From NCBI RefSeq assembly GCF_001941825.1, contig NZ_CP019038.1, forward strand, positions 4,278,001-4,342,000: 64,000 bases of DNA, in the 5' to 3' direction. The position numbers were made by a program, and so were the translations under genes. The notes beneath the pieces are model-generated. The model saw nothing but the letters and a program-made list of their open reading frames with translations. It did not search any database and was not told the origin of the DNA. How positions within the stretch are numbered: the first letter of the stretch is position 1; each line of letters opens with the position of its first letter. Of the stretch, positions 19,315 to 27,642 are shown piece by piece. Source of the stretch: Massilia putida. GTDB lineage: Bacteria; Pseudomonadota; Gammaproteobacteria; Burkholderiales; Burkholderiaceae_D.

Positions 19315-20343
19315 ATGCAAACTCTGAAATCATCCCTTCCCACCGCGCCGGGTGCAAGCGCGCATGGCGGCGTCAAGCAGGCCTTCTCGCGCATGTTCGC
19401 GACGATGGGCATGCTGCCCGTGCTCGTCGCGCTGTACATCGTGTTCTACTTCCTGACCGGGTACTTCGCCGAAGACGGCGTCTCGAATTTCGCGACGATG
19501 GCCAACACGATGAACGTGCTGCGCCAAAGCTCGATCAACCTCGTGCTCGCGACGGGCATGACGTTCGTGATCCTCACGGGCGGCATCGACCTGTCGGTCG
19601 GCTCGGTCCTCGCCGTGTCCGCGGTGCTGGGCATGATCGCGTCGCTGCCGGGGCATGCGCCGGCGCTGTCGCTGCCGATCTTCCTGCTGGCGGGCCTCGG
19701 CATGGGTCTCTTGAATGGCCTGCTCGTCGCCGTCTTCAAGATCAATCCGTTCGTCGTCACGCTCGGCACGATGACGGCGCTGCGCGGCACCGCGTACCTG
19801 CTGGCCGACGGCACCACGATCCTGAACCGCGAGATCCCGACCTTCGAGTGGATCGGCAACGATTCCTTCGCGGGCCTGCCGTGGCTCGTGTGGGTCGCCG
19901 CCGCCCTCGTGCTGGCCGCGTGGTTCATCCTGCGCCGCACGGTGCTGGGCATGCACGTGTATGCGGTCGGCGGCAATCCGCAGGCGGCGCGGCTCACGGG
20001 CATCAAGGTCGGCCTCGTCCTCGTCTTCGTCTATGCGTTTTCCGGCTTGTGCGCGGGCACCGCGGGCGCCATGTCGGCCAGCCGGCTGTACGGCGCGAAC
20101 GGCAACTGGGGTTCCGGCTACGAGCTCGACGCGATCGCCGCGGTGGTCCTCGGCGGCACGAGCCTGATGGGCGGCGTGGGCACGATCTGGGGCACCGTCA
20201 CGGGCGCGCTGATCATCGGCCTGCTGAACAACGGCCTCACGATCCTCGGCCTGTCGTCGTTCTGGCAGTACGTGGCGAAGGGCACGGTCATCGTGCTGGC
20301 CGTGATGCTCGATAAATGGCGTTATCAACAACAGGCGAACTAA
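19315..20343 (+). CDS. Sugar ABC transporter, permease (RbsC type)
   Basis: A 342-residue inner-membrane permease with around 8-10 hydrophobic helices. Family hallmarks are GGIDLSVGSVLAVSAV, KINPFVVTLGTMTALRG, YAVGGNPQAARLTGI and AVVLGGTSLMGGVGTIWGTVTGALIIGLLNNGL. It forms the channel for the sugar delivered by the binding protein. The ATG follows a CAGGAG site, and a frame extending upstream into the ATPase gene is not real. The kinase starts five bases after its stop. Confidence 0.95.
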   Translation: MQTLKSSLPTAPGASAHGGVKQAFSRMFATMGMLPVLVALYIVFYFLTGYFAEDGVSNFATMANTMNVLRQSSINLVLATGMTFVILTGGIDLSVGSVLAVSAVLGMIASLPGHAPALSLPIFLLAGLGMGLLNGLLVAVFKINPFVVTLGTMTALRGTAYLLADGTTILNREIPTFEWIGNDSFAGLPWLVWVAAALVLAAWFILRRTVLGMHVYAVGGNPQAARLTGIKVGLVLVFVYAFSGLCAGTAGAMSASRLYGANGNWGSGYELDAIAAVVLGGTSLMGGVGTIWGTVTGALIIGLLNNGLTILGLSSFWQYVAKGTVIVLAVMLDKWRYQQQAN

Positions 20344-20347
20344 TAAA

Positions 20348-21259
20348 ATGCAAGCACAACGACTCCCCCGTTACGTGGTCTTCGGCGAAGCGCTGACCGA
20401 CATGATCCGCCAGGACGACGGCACCTGGCGCTCGCTCCCCGGCGGCTCCTGCTGGAACGTGGCGCGCGTGGGCGCCCGCCTGGGACTGCGCACGGGTTAT
20501 GCCGGCGCCGTCAGCATGGATGCCTTCGGCGACGAGATCGCGGAGGCAGGCAGCGCGGCCGGCCTGGACGCGCGCTTCCTGCAGCGCGTCGACGCGCCGC
20601 CGTTCATCGCGATGGTGACGTCGCGCCATCCGCCCCGCTACGTCTTCCTGGGCGAGAACAGCGCGGATCTGCACTTCCGCCCCGAGCTGCTGCCCGACGG
20701 CTGGCTCGACGCGGCCGACGTGATCCACGTGGGCAGTCTCGCACTGGCACGCGGACCGCTGGCGCGGCGCCTGGTGGAACAGGCCCTGATGGCGCGCCAG
20801 GCCGGCAAGCGCATCGCCTTCGATCCGAACTTCCGCAACGCGATGCGCGACGCGTCGTACCGGCCCACGTTCGAACTGATCGCGGGCCTCGCCAGCCACA
20901 TCAAGGTGTCCGATGAAGACCTGGAAGGCCTGTTCCCGGGATATGCGCTGCACGATGCCCTGGCCGCGTTGCGCGCGCTGGCGCCCGATGCCGAGATCCT
21001 GTTTACGCGCGGTGCCGATGGTCTGTCGCTGATCCGCGGCGACCACGTGCTGGATGCGCCGGCGTACCGCGTGGACGTCGTCGACACCGTCGGCTGCGGC
21101 GACGCCTCGATGGCCGGCTGGATCAGCGGCCTACTGCTCCACCCGGAGATGCCGCCGGCGCGCCAGCTTGAGCGCATCGCGGCGGTGGCCGCCACGGCCG
21201 CCATGCACGCCGGACCCTATGCGCCCACGGCGCAAGAAGTTGACGCTCTGCTCGACTAA
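20348..21259 (+). CDS. PfkB-family sugar kinase (ABC operon)
   Basis: A 303-residue ribokinase/fructokinase-type enzyme. The N-terminal VFGEALTDMI and GGSCWNVARVGARLG bind sugar, and the C-terminal DTVGCGDASMAG holds the catalytic Asp (about residue 252). The usual GAGD is GCGD here. It is the fourth gene of the importer operon, so it probably phosphorylates the imported sugar, likely fructose or a related ketose. It is a clear paralogue of the kinase at 22.7-23.6 kb. Confidence 0.9.
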   Translation: MQAQRLPRYVVFGEALTDMIRQDDGTWRSLPGGSCWNVARVGARLGLRTGYAGAVSMDAFGDEIAEAGSAAGLDARFLQRVDAPPFIAMVTSRHPPRYVFLGENSADLHFRPELLPDGWLDAADVIHVGSLALARGPLARRLVEQALMARQAGKRIAFDPNFRNAMRDASYRPTFELIAGLASHIKVSDEDLEGLFPGYALHDALAALRALAPDAEILFTRGADGLSLIRGDHVLDAPAYRVDVVDTVGCGDASMAGWISGLLLHPEMPPARQLERIAAVAATAAMHAGPYAPTAQEVDALLD

Positions 21260-21350
21260 CACGTAATTCCGATCCTGTTCCACTGACCTGCCGCGGCATC
21301 CGCGCCGCGGCCGGACGGGATTCGTTTTGCCCAAACAATCAGGAGACAAC

Positions 21351-22577
21351 ATGCGCATGCCTACCATCGCGCTGGCGCTGCTCGCGCTCGCGTATTGCCT
21401 TCCCGCGTCCGCCGTGGACGTCCAGAACTACTTGCGCGCCAATGCTGCCGCGAACAGCGAAGGCGGTGGCCAGACCTGCTTCGGCCTCGCCGGCGCGGGT
21501 GCGAAGTACCGGCTGGGGAACGAGTGCGGCGTCTATGGCGAAATGCTGCTGGGCCAGCGCCTCGTGCAGGGCGACGCCGGCGAAGACGTGAAGGCCTATG
21601 CGATGCTCAACCTGGGCAACGCAGCCGCGTCGAACAATGCGAAGCGCCCCGAGGGCGGCTGGAAGATCGGCCTGCCGCAGGCCTATCTGGCCATCGAACA
21701 CGTGAGCGGATTGGGTGACGCGGCGCTGTGGATCGGACGCCGCTACTACAAGCGCGAAGGCGTGAACGCCAACGACTTCCTGTACTGGAATCCGTCGGGC
21801 ATGGGCGTCGGTATCGAGAACGTGCCGCTGGGCCCGATGAAGTTCAGCTATGCCTACCTGCACGACGACCAGCAGACGATGCCGATCATGCGCGTCGGCG
21901 ACACGGCGAACCGGCACGATTTTCAACTCCGCGGCGTGCCCGTGAATCCGGACGGCACCTTGGAACTCGGCCTGGCGCTGATCCGCAGCGACGGTGAGCG
22001 TGGCCACCACGGCGGGTCGATGCTCACCGTGCAGCACCGCCAGCGCATCCTGGCCGGCGCCGGCGACAATCGTCTCGCGGTGCAGTGGGGGACGGGCGCG
22101 GGCACGGATAATGGCGCGACGGGCGACATCAGCAACGGCCACGACGTGCACCGGCTGCGCGTCGTCGAGAGCTGGTATGCGCAGGTCACGCGGCGCTTCG
22201 GCGGAGAGCTCGTCGCCGTCTGGCAGCGCGACACGGCGCATGATGCCGCGAAGGCGAAGACGTGGGCCTCGGCGGGCGGGCGCATGTCGTATGCGCTTCT
22301 TGAGCACGTGAAGCTGCTGGCGGACGTGGGCCACGACCGCGTCGCGCCGCAGAACGGCGATGTGCGCCGGCTGACCAAGGTCACGGGCGCGATCGCGCTG
22401 ACGACCGCGCCGGGTTACTTCGACCGTCCCGAGCTGCGCCTGTTTTTCACGCACGCGCACTGGAACGAGGCCGCGCGCGCGGCCGCGCGGACGAACGATC
22501 CGCTGGCCGCCAACGGCGTGTTCGGCACGGCGCTGTCCGGCTATACCGTCGGCGTCACGTTCGAAAACTGCTGGTGA
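21351..22577 (+). CDS. LamB-like carbohydrate porin
   Basis: A 408-residue outer-membrane protein with signal peptide MRMPTIALALLALAYCLPASA. The maltoporin-type opening VDVQNYLRANAAANSEGGGQ is followed by GAGAKYRLGNECGVYGE and WIGRRYYKR. The C-terminus ends GYTVGVTFENCW; a terminal aromatic residue is expected for beta-barrels. It should form a sugar-specific trimeric pore that feeds the periplasmic binding protein. An AGGAGA site supports ATG 21351. It is the last gene of the importer cluster, 91 bases after the kinase. Confidence 0.88.
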   Translation: MRMPTIALALLALAYCLPASAVDVQNYLRANAAANSEGGGQTCFGLAGAGAKYRLGNECGVYGEMLLGQRLVQGDAGEDVKAYAMLNLGNAAASNNAKRPEGGWKIGLPQAYLAIEHVSGLGDAALWIGRRYYKREGVNANDFLYWNPSGMGVGIENVPLGPMKFSYAYLHDDQQTMPIMRVGDTANRHDFQLRGVPVNPDGTLELGLALIRSDGERGHHGGSMLTVQHRQRILAGAGDNRLAVQWGTGAGTDNGATGDISNGHDVHRLRVVESWYAQVTRRFGGELVAVWQRDTAHDAAKAKTWASAGGRMSYALLEHVKLLADVGHDRVAPQNGDVRRLTKVTGAIALTTAPGYFDRPELRLFFTHAHWNEAARAAARTNDPLAANGVFGTALSGYTVGVTFENCW

Positions 22578-22582
22578 TCAAG

Positions 22583-22702
22583 GACACGTCGAAAAACCTG
22601 CTGCGCGTTGCACTGCTGTGCTGCGATGCTCGCTGTACTCCTCGTACAGCTGCGCTTCTCCCACAGCATTGCGGCCGCTCGCGACGTTTTTTCGAGGTGG
22701 CC
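22583..22702 (-). repeat. Dispersed structured repeat, copy B
   Basis: This lies between the porin and the convergent kinase, in opposite orientation to copies A and C. Outer arms ACGTCG (22586-22591) and CGACGT (22682-22687) pair. The middle stem TGCTGTG/CACAGCA (22614-22620 with 22662-22668) encloses the conserved hairpin GCTGTAC (22632-22638) / GTACAGC (22644-22650) with a five-base loop. Small frames read through it are artefacts. Confidence 0.85.
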
Positions 22703-23623
22703 TCAAGCATGCATGCCCGCCAGCAGCGTATCGATTGCCGCCAGCGACGGCGGCGTGGCGCCGGCCGCGAGGCAGGCCGCGGCGCCTGCCGCGACGGCGA
22801 AGCGCAGGTGAGAGAGACCGTCGCGACCGGGCGCATGCAGCATGCTCCAGGCCAGCGCGGCGATGCTGGCGTCGCCCGCGCCGACCGTGTCCACGGGCAT
22901 GATGCGCGGCGCCGCCACATTCCACGCGCCGTCCGGCGTATGCAGCGAGGCGCCGGCCGCACCCTTCGTGTACAGGTAGCTGGCGTCCGGGTTCCAGCCG
23001 CGCAGCGTGACAAAGGCCGCATCCGCGTCAGTCGTGCGCAGCAGGCCGACGAGGTCTTCTTCCGACACTTTGACGACGTCGGCCAGGGCCGTCATGCGGC
23101 GCAGGGTCGGGTCGTAGTTCTCGTCCATCAGCGCGCGGAAGTTCGGGTCGTAGCTGATGCGCACGCCTTGCGCCTTCAGGCTCTCCGCCAGCGCGACGAG
23201 CTTGCCCGCGAGCGGCCGGCGCGCGAGGCTGATGCCGCCGAAATGCGCCCAGCGGCAAGCCGTGTGCCAGCCTTGCGGCAGTTGCGCGGCGTCGAAGTGC
23301 AGGTCGGCGCTGTCGTCGCCGACGAAGAAATAGCTGGGCGGGTCGAGCCGGTGCACGATCGCGAGCAGCGGCGATTTATCGAGACGCTGCAGGAAGCGCT
23401 CGTCCAGGCCCGCGTCGAGCGTGGCGCGCCACAGCTGGTCGCCGAACACGTCGCGGCTGACGGCGCCGGCGAACGCGCTGGGCGCACCCAGCTTCGCCAT
23501 CGCGCGCGCCACGTTCCACGTCGAGCCGCCCGTCACGCTGTGCCAGCGCGTGGCGCCGGTGTCATCCACGATCATATCGGTGAGCGCTTCGCCGGCGGCG
23601 ACGAATACGGGAAAGTCGGCCAT
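22703..23623 (-). CDS. PfkB-family sugar kinase (epimerase operon)
   Basis: A 306-residue fructokinase-like enzyme with AAGEALTDMI, GGSTWNVARAMAKLG and the catalytic VDTVGAGDASIAAL (Asp about residue 251). It follows the AGE-family gene by one base in a leftward operon. This suggests the pair turns mannose into fructose and then fructose 6-phosphate. It shares long blocks with the kinase at 20.3 kb (GEALTDMI, FAGAVS, RFLQR, SADLHF), so the two arose by duplication. Substrate is inferred from context only. Confidence 0.9.
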   Translation of the reverse strand: MADFPVFVAAGEALTDMIVDDTGATRWHSVTGGSTWNVARAMAKLGAPSAFAGAVSRDVFGDQLWRATLDAGLDERFLQRLDKSPLLAIVHRLDPPSYFFVGDDSADLHFDAAQLPQGWHTACRWAHFGGISLARRPLAGKLVALAESLKAQGVRISYDPNFRALMDENYDPTLRRMTALADVVKVSEEDLVGLLRTTDADAAFVTLRGWNPDASYLYTKGAAGASLHTPDGAWNVAAPRIMPVDTVGAGDASIAALAWSMLHAPGRDGLSHLRFAVAAGAAACLAAGATPPSLAAIDTLLAGMHA

Positions 23624-23624
23624 G

Positions 23625-24836
23625 TCAATCCTTCGTGAGAACGGTCAGCACTTCGTAGCAGGCGCCCATCGTGTGGTAGTCGACCTTGCCGGCCGGGCTT
23701 TTTTCGTCCGTGAGCTTCTCGTTGGCAGGGCCGAGGATGCGGTACCAGGCGCCGTGCTCGTGGTCGACGAAGTGTTCCCAGCTATAGGCCGAGATGCGGT
23801 CGTACCACGTCCAATACGCCTGGTCGCCCGTGCGCGCGCCGAGCAGGGCGGCGGCGGCCAGGCTCTCGGCCTGCACCCAGAAGTATTTGTCGGCGTCGCA
23901 GATTTCGTCCTGCGGGCCGAAGCCGTAGAAGATGCCGCCGTGTTTCTCGTCCCACGCCTTGGTCAGCGCCGCGTCGAACAGCTGGCGGGCGCGCGGCAGC
24001 AGCCAGTCGGACGGGCCGGCCATTTGATCCTTGTGGCGTTCCATGATCAGGAGGAGCTTGGCCCATTCCGTCAGGTGGCCCGGCTGGTAGCCCCACGGGC
24101 GGAAGATGTTCGTCTTGTCGTCGCGGTTGTAGTCCGGGTCGACGGACCAGTCGCTGTTGTAGTGTTCCCAGACCAGATTGCCGTACAGGGCGGCCTGGCG
24201 CACCGTGATGTTGTGCGCGAGCGTCTCCGCGCGCCACAGGAATTTCGTGTCGCCCGTCGCGTCGAACGCGGCCAGCATCGCTTCGCAGGCGTGCATATTG
24301 GCGTTCTGGCCGCGGTACGGGAACAGCGTGGACCAGTCGCCGCTCGCTTCATCGGCATACAAGCCATGCGCCGGTTCCCAGAAGCGGCGTTCCATCAGGT
24401 CGTACGTCTCGTCCAGCCAGGCGCGCGCCTCATCGACGCCGGCATTGAGCGCATGGGCGTAGGCCAGCAGCACGAAGGCGAGGCCGTAGCAGTGGTTCGT
24501 GTCGTCGGTGATGCGTTTTTGCCCGTCGTTCCAGTCCAAGGTCCAGGCATAGCCTCCGGTCTCCGGATTGCGGTGCGCGTCGCGCAAAAAGCGCAGGCCG
24601 TGCAGCACGCGTTCGCGGTCGGCCGGTTCCTGGAACTGGCGCCACGCCATCGAAAAATTGAAGACGAAGCGGGTGCTGCTCACCAGGTGGCGCGTGTGCG
24701 CGTCGTAGACCGTGCCGTCGTCCTTATAAAAATGATAGAAGCCGCCGCTCGGGTCGACGCAGCGGGGATCGTAGAACTGGCGGGTGTGGCGGATGTGCTG
24801 CAGCAGCGCCGCGCGGGAATGGAAGTCGGGAAGCAT
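23625..24836 (-). CDS. AGE-family epimerase/isomerase (probable mannose isomerase)
   Basis: About 403 residues of the N-acylglucosamine 2-epimerase superfamily, an (alpha/alpha)6 barrel. Motifs matching mannose isomerases and epimerases are DTNHCYGLAFVLLAYAHAL, GQNANMHACEAMLAAFDATGD, QPGHLTEWAKLLL and the C-terminal YHTMGACYEVL. The sugar 2-epimerase/isomerase role fits the mannan-degrading neighbours: mannose to fructose is the simplest reading. GlcNAc or cellobiose/mannobiose 2-epimerase are alternatives. The start is uncertain (ATG 24836 or 24896); the shorter form has family length. It sits between a LacI gene and a sugar kinase. Confidence 0.85.
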   Translation of the reverse strand: MLPDFHSRAALLQHIRHTRQFYDPRCVDPSGGFYHFYKDDGTVYDAHTRHLVSSTRFVFNFSMAWRQFQEPADRERVLHGLRFLRDAHRNPETGGYAWTLDWNDGQKRITDDTNHCYGLAFVLLAYAHALNAGVDEARAWLDETYDLMERRFWEPAHGLYADEASGDWSTLFPYRGQNANMHACEAMLAAFDATGDTKFLWRAETLAHNITVRQAALYGNLVWEHYNSDWSVDPDYNRDDKTNIFRPWGYQPGHLTEWAKLLLIMERHKDQMAGPSDWLLPRARQLFDAALTKAWDEKHGGIFYGFGPQDEICDADKYFWVQAESLAAAALLGARTGDQAYWTWYDRISAYSWEHFVDHEHGAWYRILGPANEKLTDEKSPAGKVDYHTMGACYEVLTVLTKD

Positions 24837-24914
24837 GGGTCGGTCGTGATGAGTGAATCGGTGGTTGGCGCCGCGCCGTGCGGACGCGGGCGCCATGGGG
24901 AACAGCGGTGGAGG

Positions 24915-26021
24915 TTATTTGCGCATGCGGTAGTCCTCGCATACGGTACTGGCGCGCACGATCAGTTCCACGGCCGCCACCTGTTCCAGCGGCGGGTCCT
25001 GCGGGCCGCGCAGCAGCAGCTCGACGCCCAGGGCGCCCAGCTCCTTCTTGTTGATGCGCAGCGTCGTCAGCGGACGGTGGCCCAGCACGGCGCCGGGGAT
25101 GTCGTCGAAGCCGACGATCGAGATATCGTGCGGCACCGTCTTCCCGGCCGCGAGGCAGGCGCGCATCGCGACGAGGGCGGCGGCGTCGTTGTAGCAGAAC
25201 ACGGCATCGGGCGGGTGCGGCTGGGCGAGCAGCGATTGCATCGCCTCGTAGGCGCCCGTCTCGAGGTCGACGCCGTCCGGCAGGCACGTCTCGAGACGCG
25301 GGTCGGCCAGCATGCCCGCTTCGAACAAGGCCTGGCGGTAGCCGCGGTTGCGTTCGCGGATGCTGTAGTGGCCGAGCGAGCCGGAGATCATGCCGATGCG
25401 TTCGCGGCCCAGCGAGATCAGGTGGCGGGTGGCGAGGTAGCCGCCCATATGATTGTCCGGATTGACGGAGCTGTAGCCGCGCAGCTTCATGTCGATGAGG
25501 ACGAGGGGCTTGCCGCTGGCGCGCAGGGCGTTCAGTAGCTCGGGTTCGAAGAAGCCGGCGCATACGATGGCGTCCGGCGCGTGCATGCGCAGCTGCTCCG
25601 TCACGCCGTCGGCCGGACCGACCGCCATGAACGACAGCACGATGCCCTGTTTGCGGCAGGCTTCCTCGGCGCCGTGCAGCACGGGCGAATAGAACGGGCT
25701 GCTGGCGGCCGTGTTGTGCTGGCGGTGCAACAGGAACGTGAGGCGGCGGATGCGTTTGCGGCGCAGTTTGCAGAAGTCATAGCCCAATTCGTGGGCTGCC
25801 GACAACACCATCTGGCGCGTGCTTTCCGTGAGTCCGGGCTCGTTTTTGAGAGCGCGCGAGATCGTGCCGGCCGAGACGCCGGCATACTTGGCCAGGTCGC
25901 GGATCGTGACCGGCGCCGGGCTGCCGCCCGCTGGGGTGCGTATGGTGTCGGGATTCACGTTGTCTCCGATATCGTTGCAGGGATCGCTCTGGGCGTCGCT
26001 CGTTTGAATGGAGTCTTGCAT
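24915..26021 (-). CDS. LacI-family regulator of the epimerase and mannan genes
   Basis: A 368-residue regulator. An N-terminal tail of about 45 residues precedes the helix-turn-helix TIRDLAKYAGVSAGTISRALKNEPG, and a sugar-sensing domain follows with FCYNDAAALVAMRACLAAG and ISIVGFDDIPG. ATG 26021 follows an AAGGCG site; the upstream open frame is not supported. It heads a leftward operon with the AGE-family and kinase genes and is divergent from the GluP-type transporter. Paired GTTTAG/CTAAAC sites lie in between. Confidence 0.92.
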   Translation of the reverse strand: MQDSIQTSDAQSDPCNDIGDNVNPDTIRTPAGGSPAPVTIRDLAKYAGVSAGTISRALKNEPGLTESTRQMVLSAAHELGYDFCKLRRKRIRRLTFLLHRQHNTAASSPFYSPVLHGAEEACRKQGIVLSFMAVGPADGVTEQLRMHAPDAIVCAGFFEPELLNALRASGKPLVLIDMKLRGYSSVNPDNHMGGYLATRHLISLGRERIGMISGSLGHYSIRERNRGYRQALFEAGMLADPRLETCLPDGVDLETGAYEAMQSLLAQPHPPDAVFCYNDAAALVAMRACLAAGKTVPHDISIVGFDDIPGAVLGHRPLTTLRINKKELGALGVELLLRGPQDPPLEQVAAVELIVRASTVCEDYRMRK

Positions 26022-26065
26022 ATCAAAATCGCCTTGGTCAAACGTCAAGCTGCACTTCAAGTCAA

Positions 26066-26167
26066 GTTTAGCCGGCTTTACTAAACAGCCGTTTGCCCGG
26101 TATATTCTCAATCTAAGAAACCGATTTCATAAGAGGGCGGGCCTTGTTTAGTGGCGACTGGCTAAAC
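26066..26167. promoter_or_regulatory. Two GTTTAG...CTAAAC inverted repeats, candidate operators
   Basis: In the divergent spacer, GTTTAG and CTAAAC face each other twice: 26066-26071 with 26081-26086 (9-base gap) and 26146-26151 with 26162-26167 (10-base gap). The first also contains the palindrome AGCCGGCT. The rest of the 257-base spacer is AT-rich towards the transporter and has no gene. Confidence 0.55.
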
Positions 26168-26278
26168 TCGGCCGCGAATCATGGTCCCCGTTTGACCCGG
26201 TCCCCCCGCTTTTGCAGAATCTTTTTACATATAAGTTACTGTTTTATAAGTTAGCGGTAACATCACAAGGAGACCTAC

Positions 26279-27550
26279 ATGGAACGCGCATCACCGGCCG
26301 CAATCGAGCCTGCCGACCGGGCCCAGCCCGCGAATTACACCTTTCCCCTGACCGTCGTCACCGCACTGTTCTTCATGTGGGGACTCCTGACGTCGCTGAA
26401 CGACATCCTGATTCCACACCTGAAGTCGGTCTACAACCTGACGTACGTACAGGCGATGATGGTGAACCTGGCCTTCTTCAGCGGTTACTTCCTGCTGTCG
26501 ATTCCGGCCGGCGCGCTGATCCGCCGCATCGGTTATAAAGCCGGCGCCGTGGCCGGCCTGGCCGTGTGCGCCGTCGGCGCCGCGCTGTTCTATCCGGCCG
26601 CCACCAGCGTCTACGCGCTGTTCCTGTTCGCGCTGTTCGTGCTCGCTGCCGGCATCACGATCCTGCAGGTCGCCGCGAACCCGTACGTCACCGTGCTGGG
26701 CGCCCCTGCCACCGCGTCGAGCCGCCTGAACCTGACCCAGGCCTTCAACTCGCTGGGCACCGTCGTCGGGCCGCCGATCGGCGGCATCCTGATCCTGTCG
26801 CACATGACGGAAGCGGCCGATCCGGCCCACATGTCGGCCGCGGAACGCCTCGCGCAGGCGCAGGCCGTGCAGGGGCCGTACCTGGGCCTGGCCGCCACGC
26901 TGGCGATCCTGGCCATCCTGTTCGCCGTGATCCGCCTGCCGATCATCCGCGACGAGGACGCGGGGCCGGCCCACGGTTCGATCTTCAGCCAGAAGCGCCT
27001 GATGCTGGGCGTGACGGCGATCTTCCTGTACGTCGGCGCCGAAGTGAGCATCGGCAGCTTCCTGATCAACTATATGGGCGATCCGAGCATCGCCGGCTTC
27101 TCCGCCGAAACGGGCGCGAAATACGTGGCCTATTACTGGGGCGGCGCGATGGTCGGCCGCTTCATCGGCTCGGCCGTGATGCGCTCCGTCAGCCCGGGCA
27201 AGGTGCTGGCCTTTAACGCGGCCGCCTGCATCGTCCTGCTGGTGGCGACCGTCCTCGGTCACGGCCACCTCGCGATGTTCGCCGTGCTGGCCGTCGGCCT
27301 GTTCAACTCGATCATGTTCCCGACCATCTTCAGCATGTCGGTGCATGAACTGGGCCCCTTGACGAGCCAGGGTTCGGGCCTGCTGGTGATGGCGATCGCC
27401 GGCGGCGCCGTCGTGCCGGTCATCCAGGCCCAGGCCGCGGACGCCATCGGCCTGCAGACCTCGTTCCTGGTCCCGGCCGCGTGCTACGCCTTCATCCTGT
27501 ACTTCGGCGCGAAATACGCCCGCATGTACGTGGACGTCAAGGCCGTCTGA
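26279..27550 (+). CDS. GluP/FucP-type sugar MFS transporter (mannan locus)
   Basis: A 423-residue proton-coupled sugar importer with 12 expected helices. Typical blocks are VTALFFMWGLLTSLNDILIPHLK, ANPYVTVLGAPATASSRLNLTQAFNSLGTVVGPPIGG, and YVGAEVSIGSFLINYMG. Family members carry glucose, galactose, fucose or mannose. It leads the rightward hydrolase group, 92 bases before the GH3 gene, and is divergent from the LacI/epimerase operon. An AAGGAG site lies at 26268. A similar but separate transporter is at 42.1-43.4 kb. Confidence 0.92.
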   Translation: MERASPAAIEPADRAQPANYTFPLTVVTALFFMWGLLTSLNDILIPHLKSVYNLTYVQAMMVNLAFFSGYFLLSIPAGALIRRIGYKAGAVAGLAVCAVGAALFYPAATSVYALFLFALFVLAAGITILQVAANPYVTVLGAPATASSRLNLTQAFNSLGTVVGPPIGGILILSHMTEAADPAHMSAAERLAQAQAVQGPYLGLAATLAILAILFAVIRLPIIRDEDAGPAHGSIFSQKRLMLGVTAIFLYVGAEVSIGSFLINYMGDPSIAGFSAETGAKYVAYYWGGAMVGRFIGSAVMRSVSPGKVLAFNAAACIVLLVATVLGHGHLAMFAVLAVGLFNSIMFPTIFSMSVHELGPLTSQGSGLLVMAIAGGAVVPVIQAQAADAIGLQTSFLVPAACYAFILYFGAKYARMYVDVKAV

Positions 27551-27642
27551 CCCGCTCGACCCGTTTTGCCGCCGCGTGGTGTCCCGCGGCGGCGCTGCGC
27601 CGCATACCTATAACGATCCGAATCCTGAGAGAGCCTCGTCCC

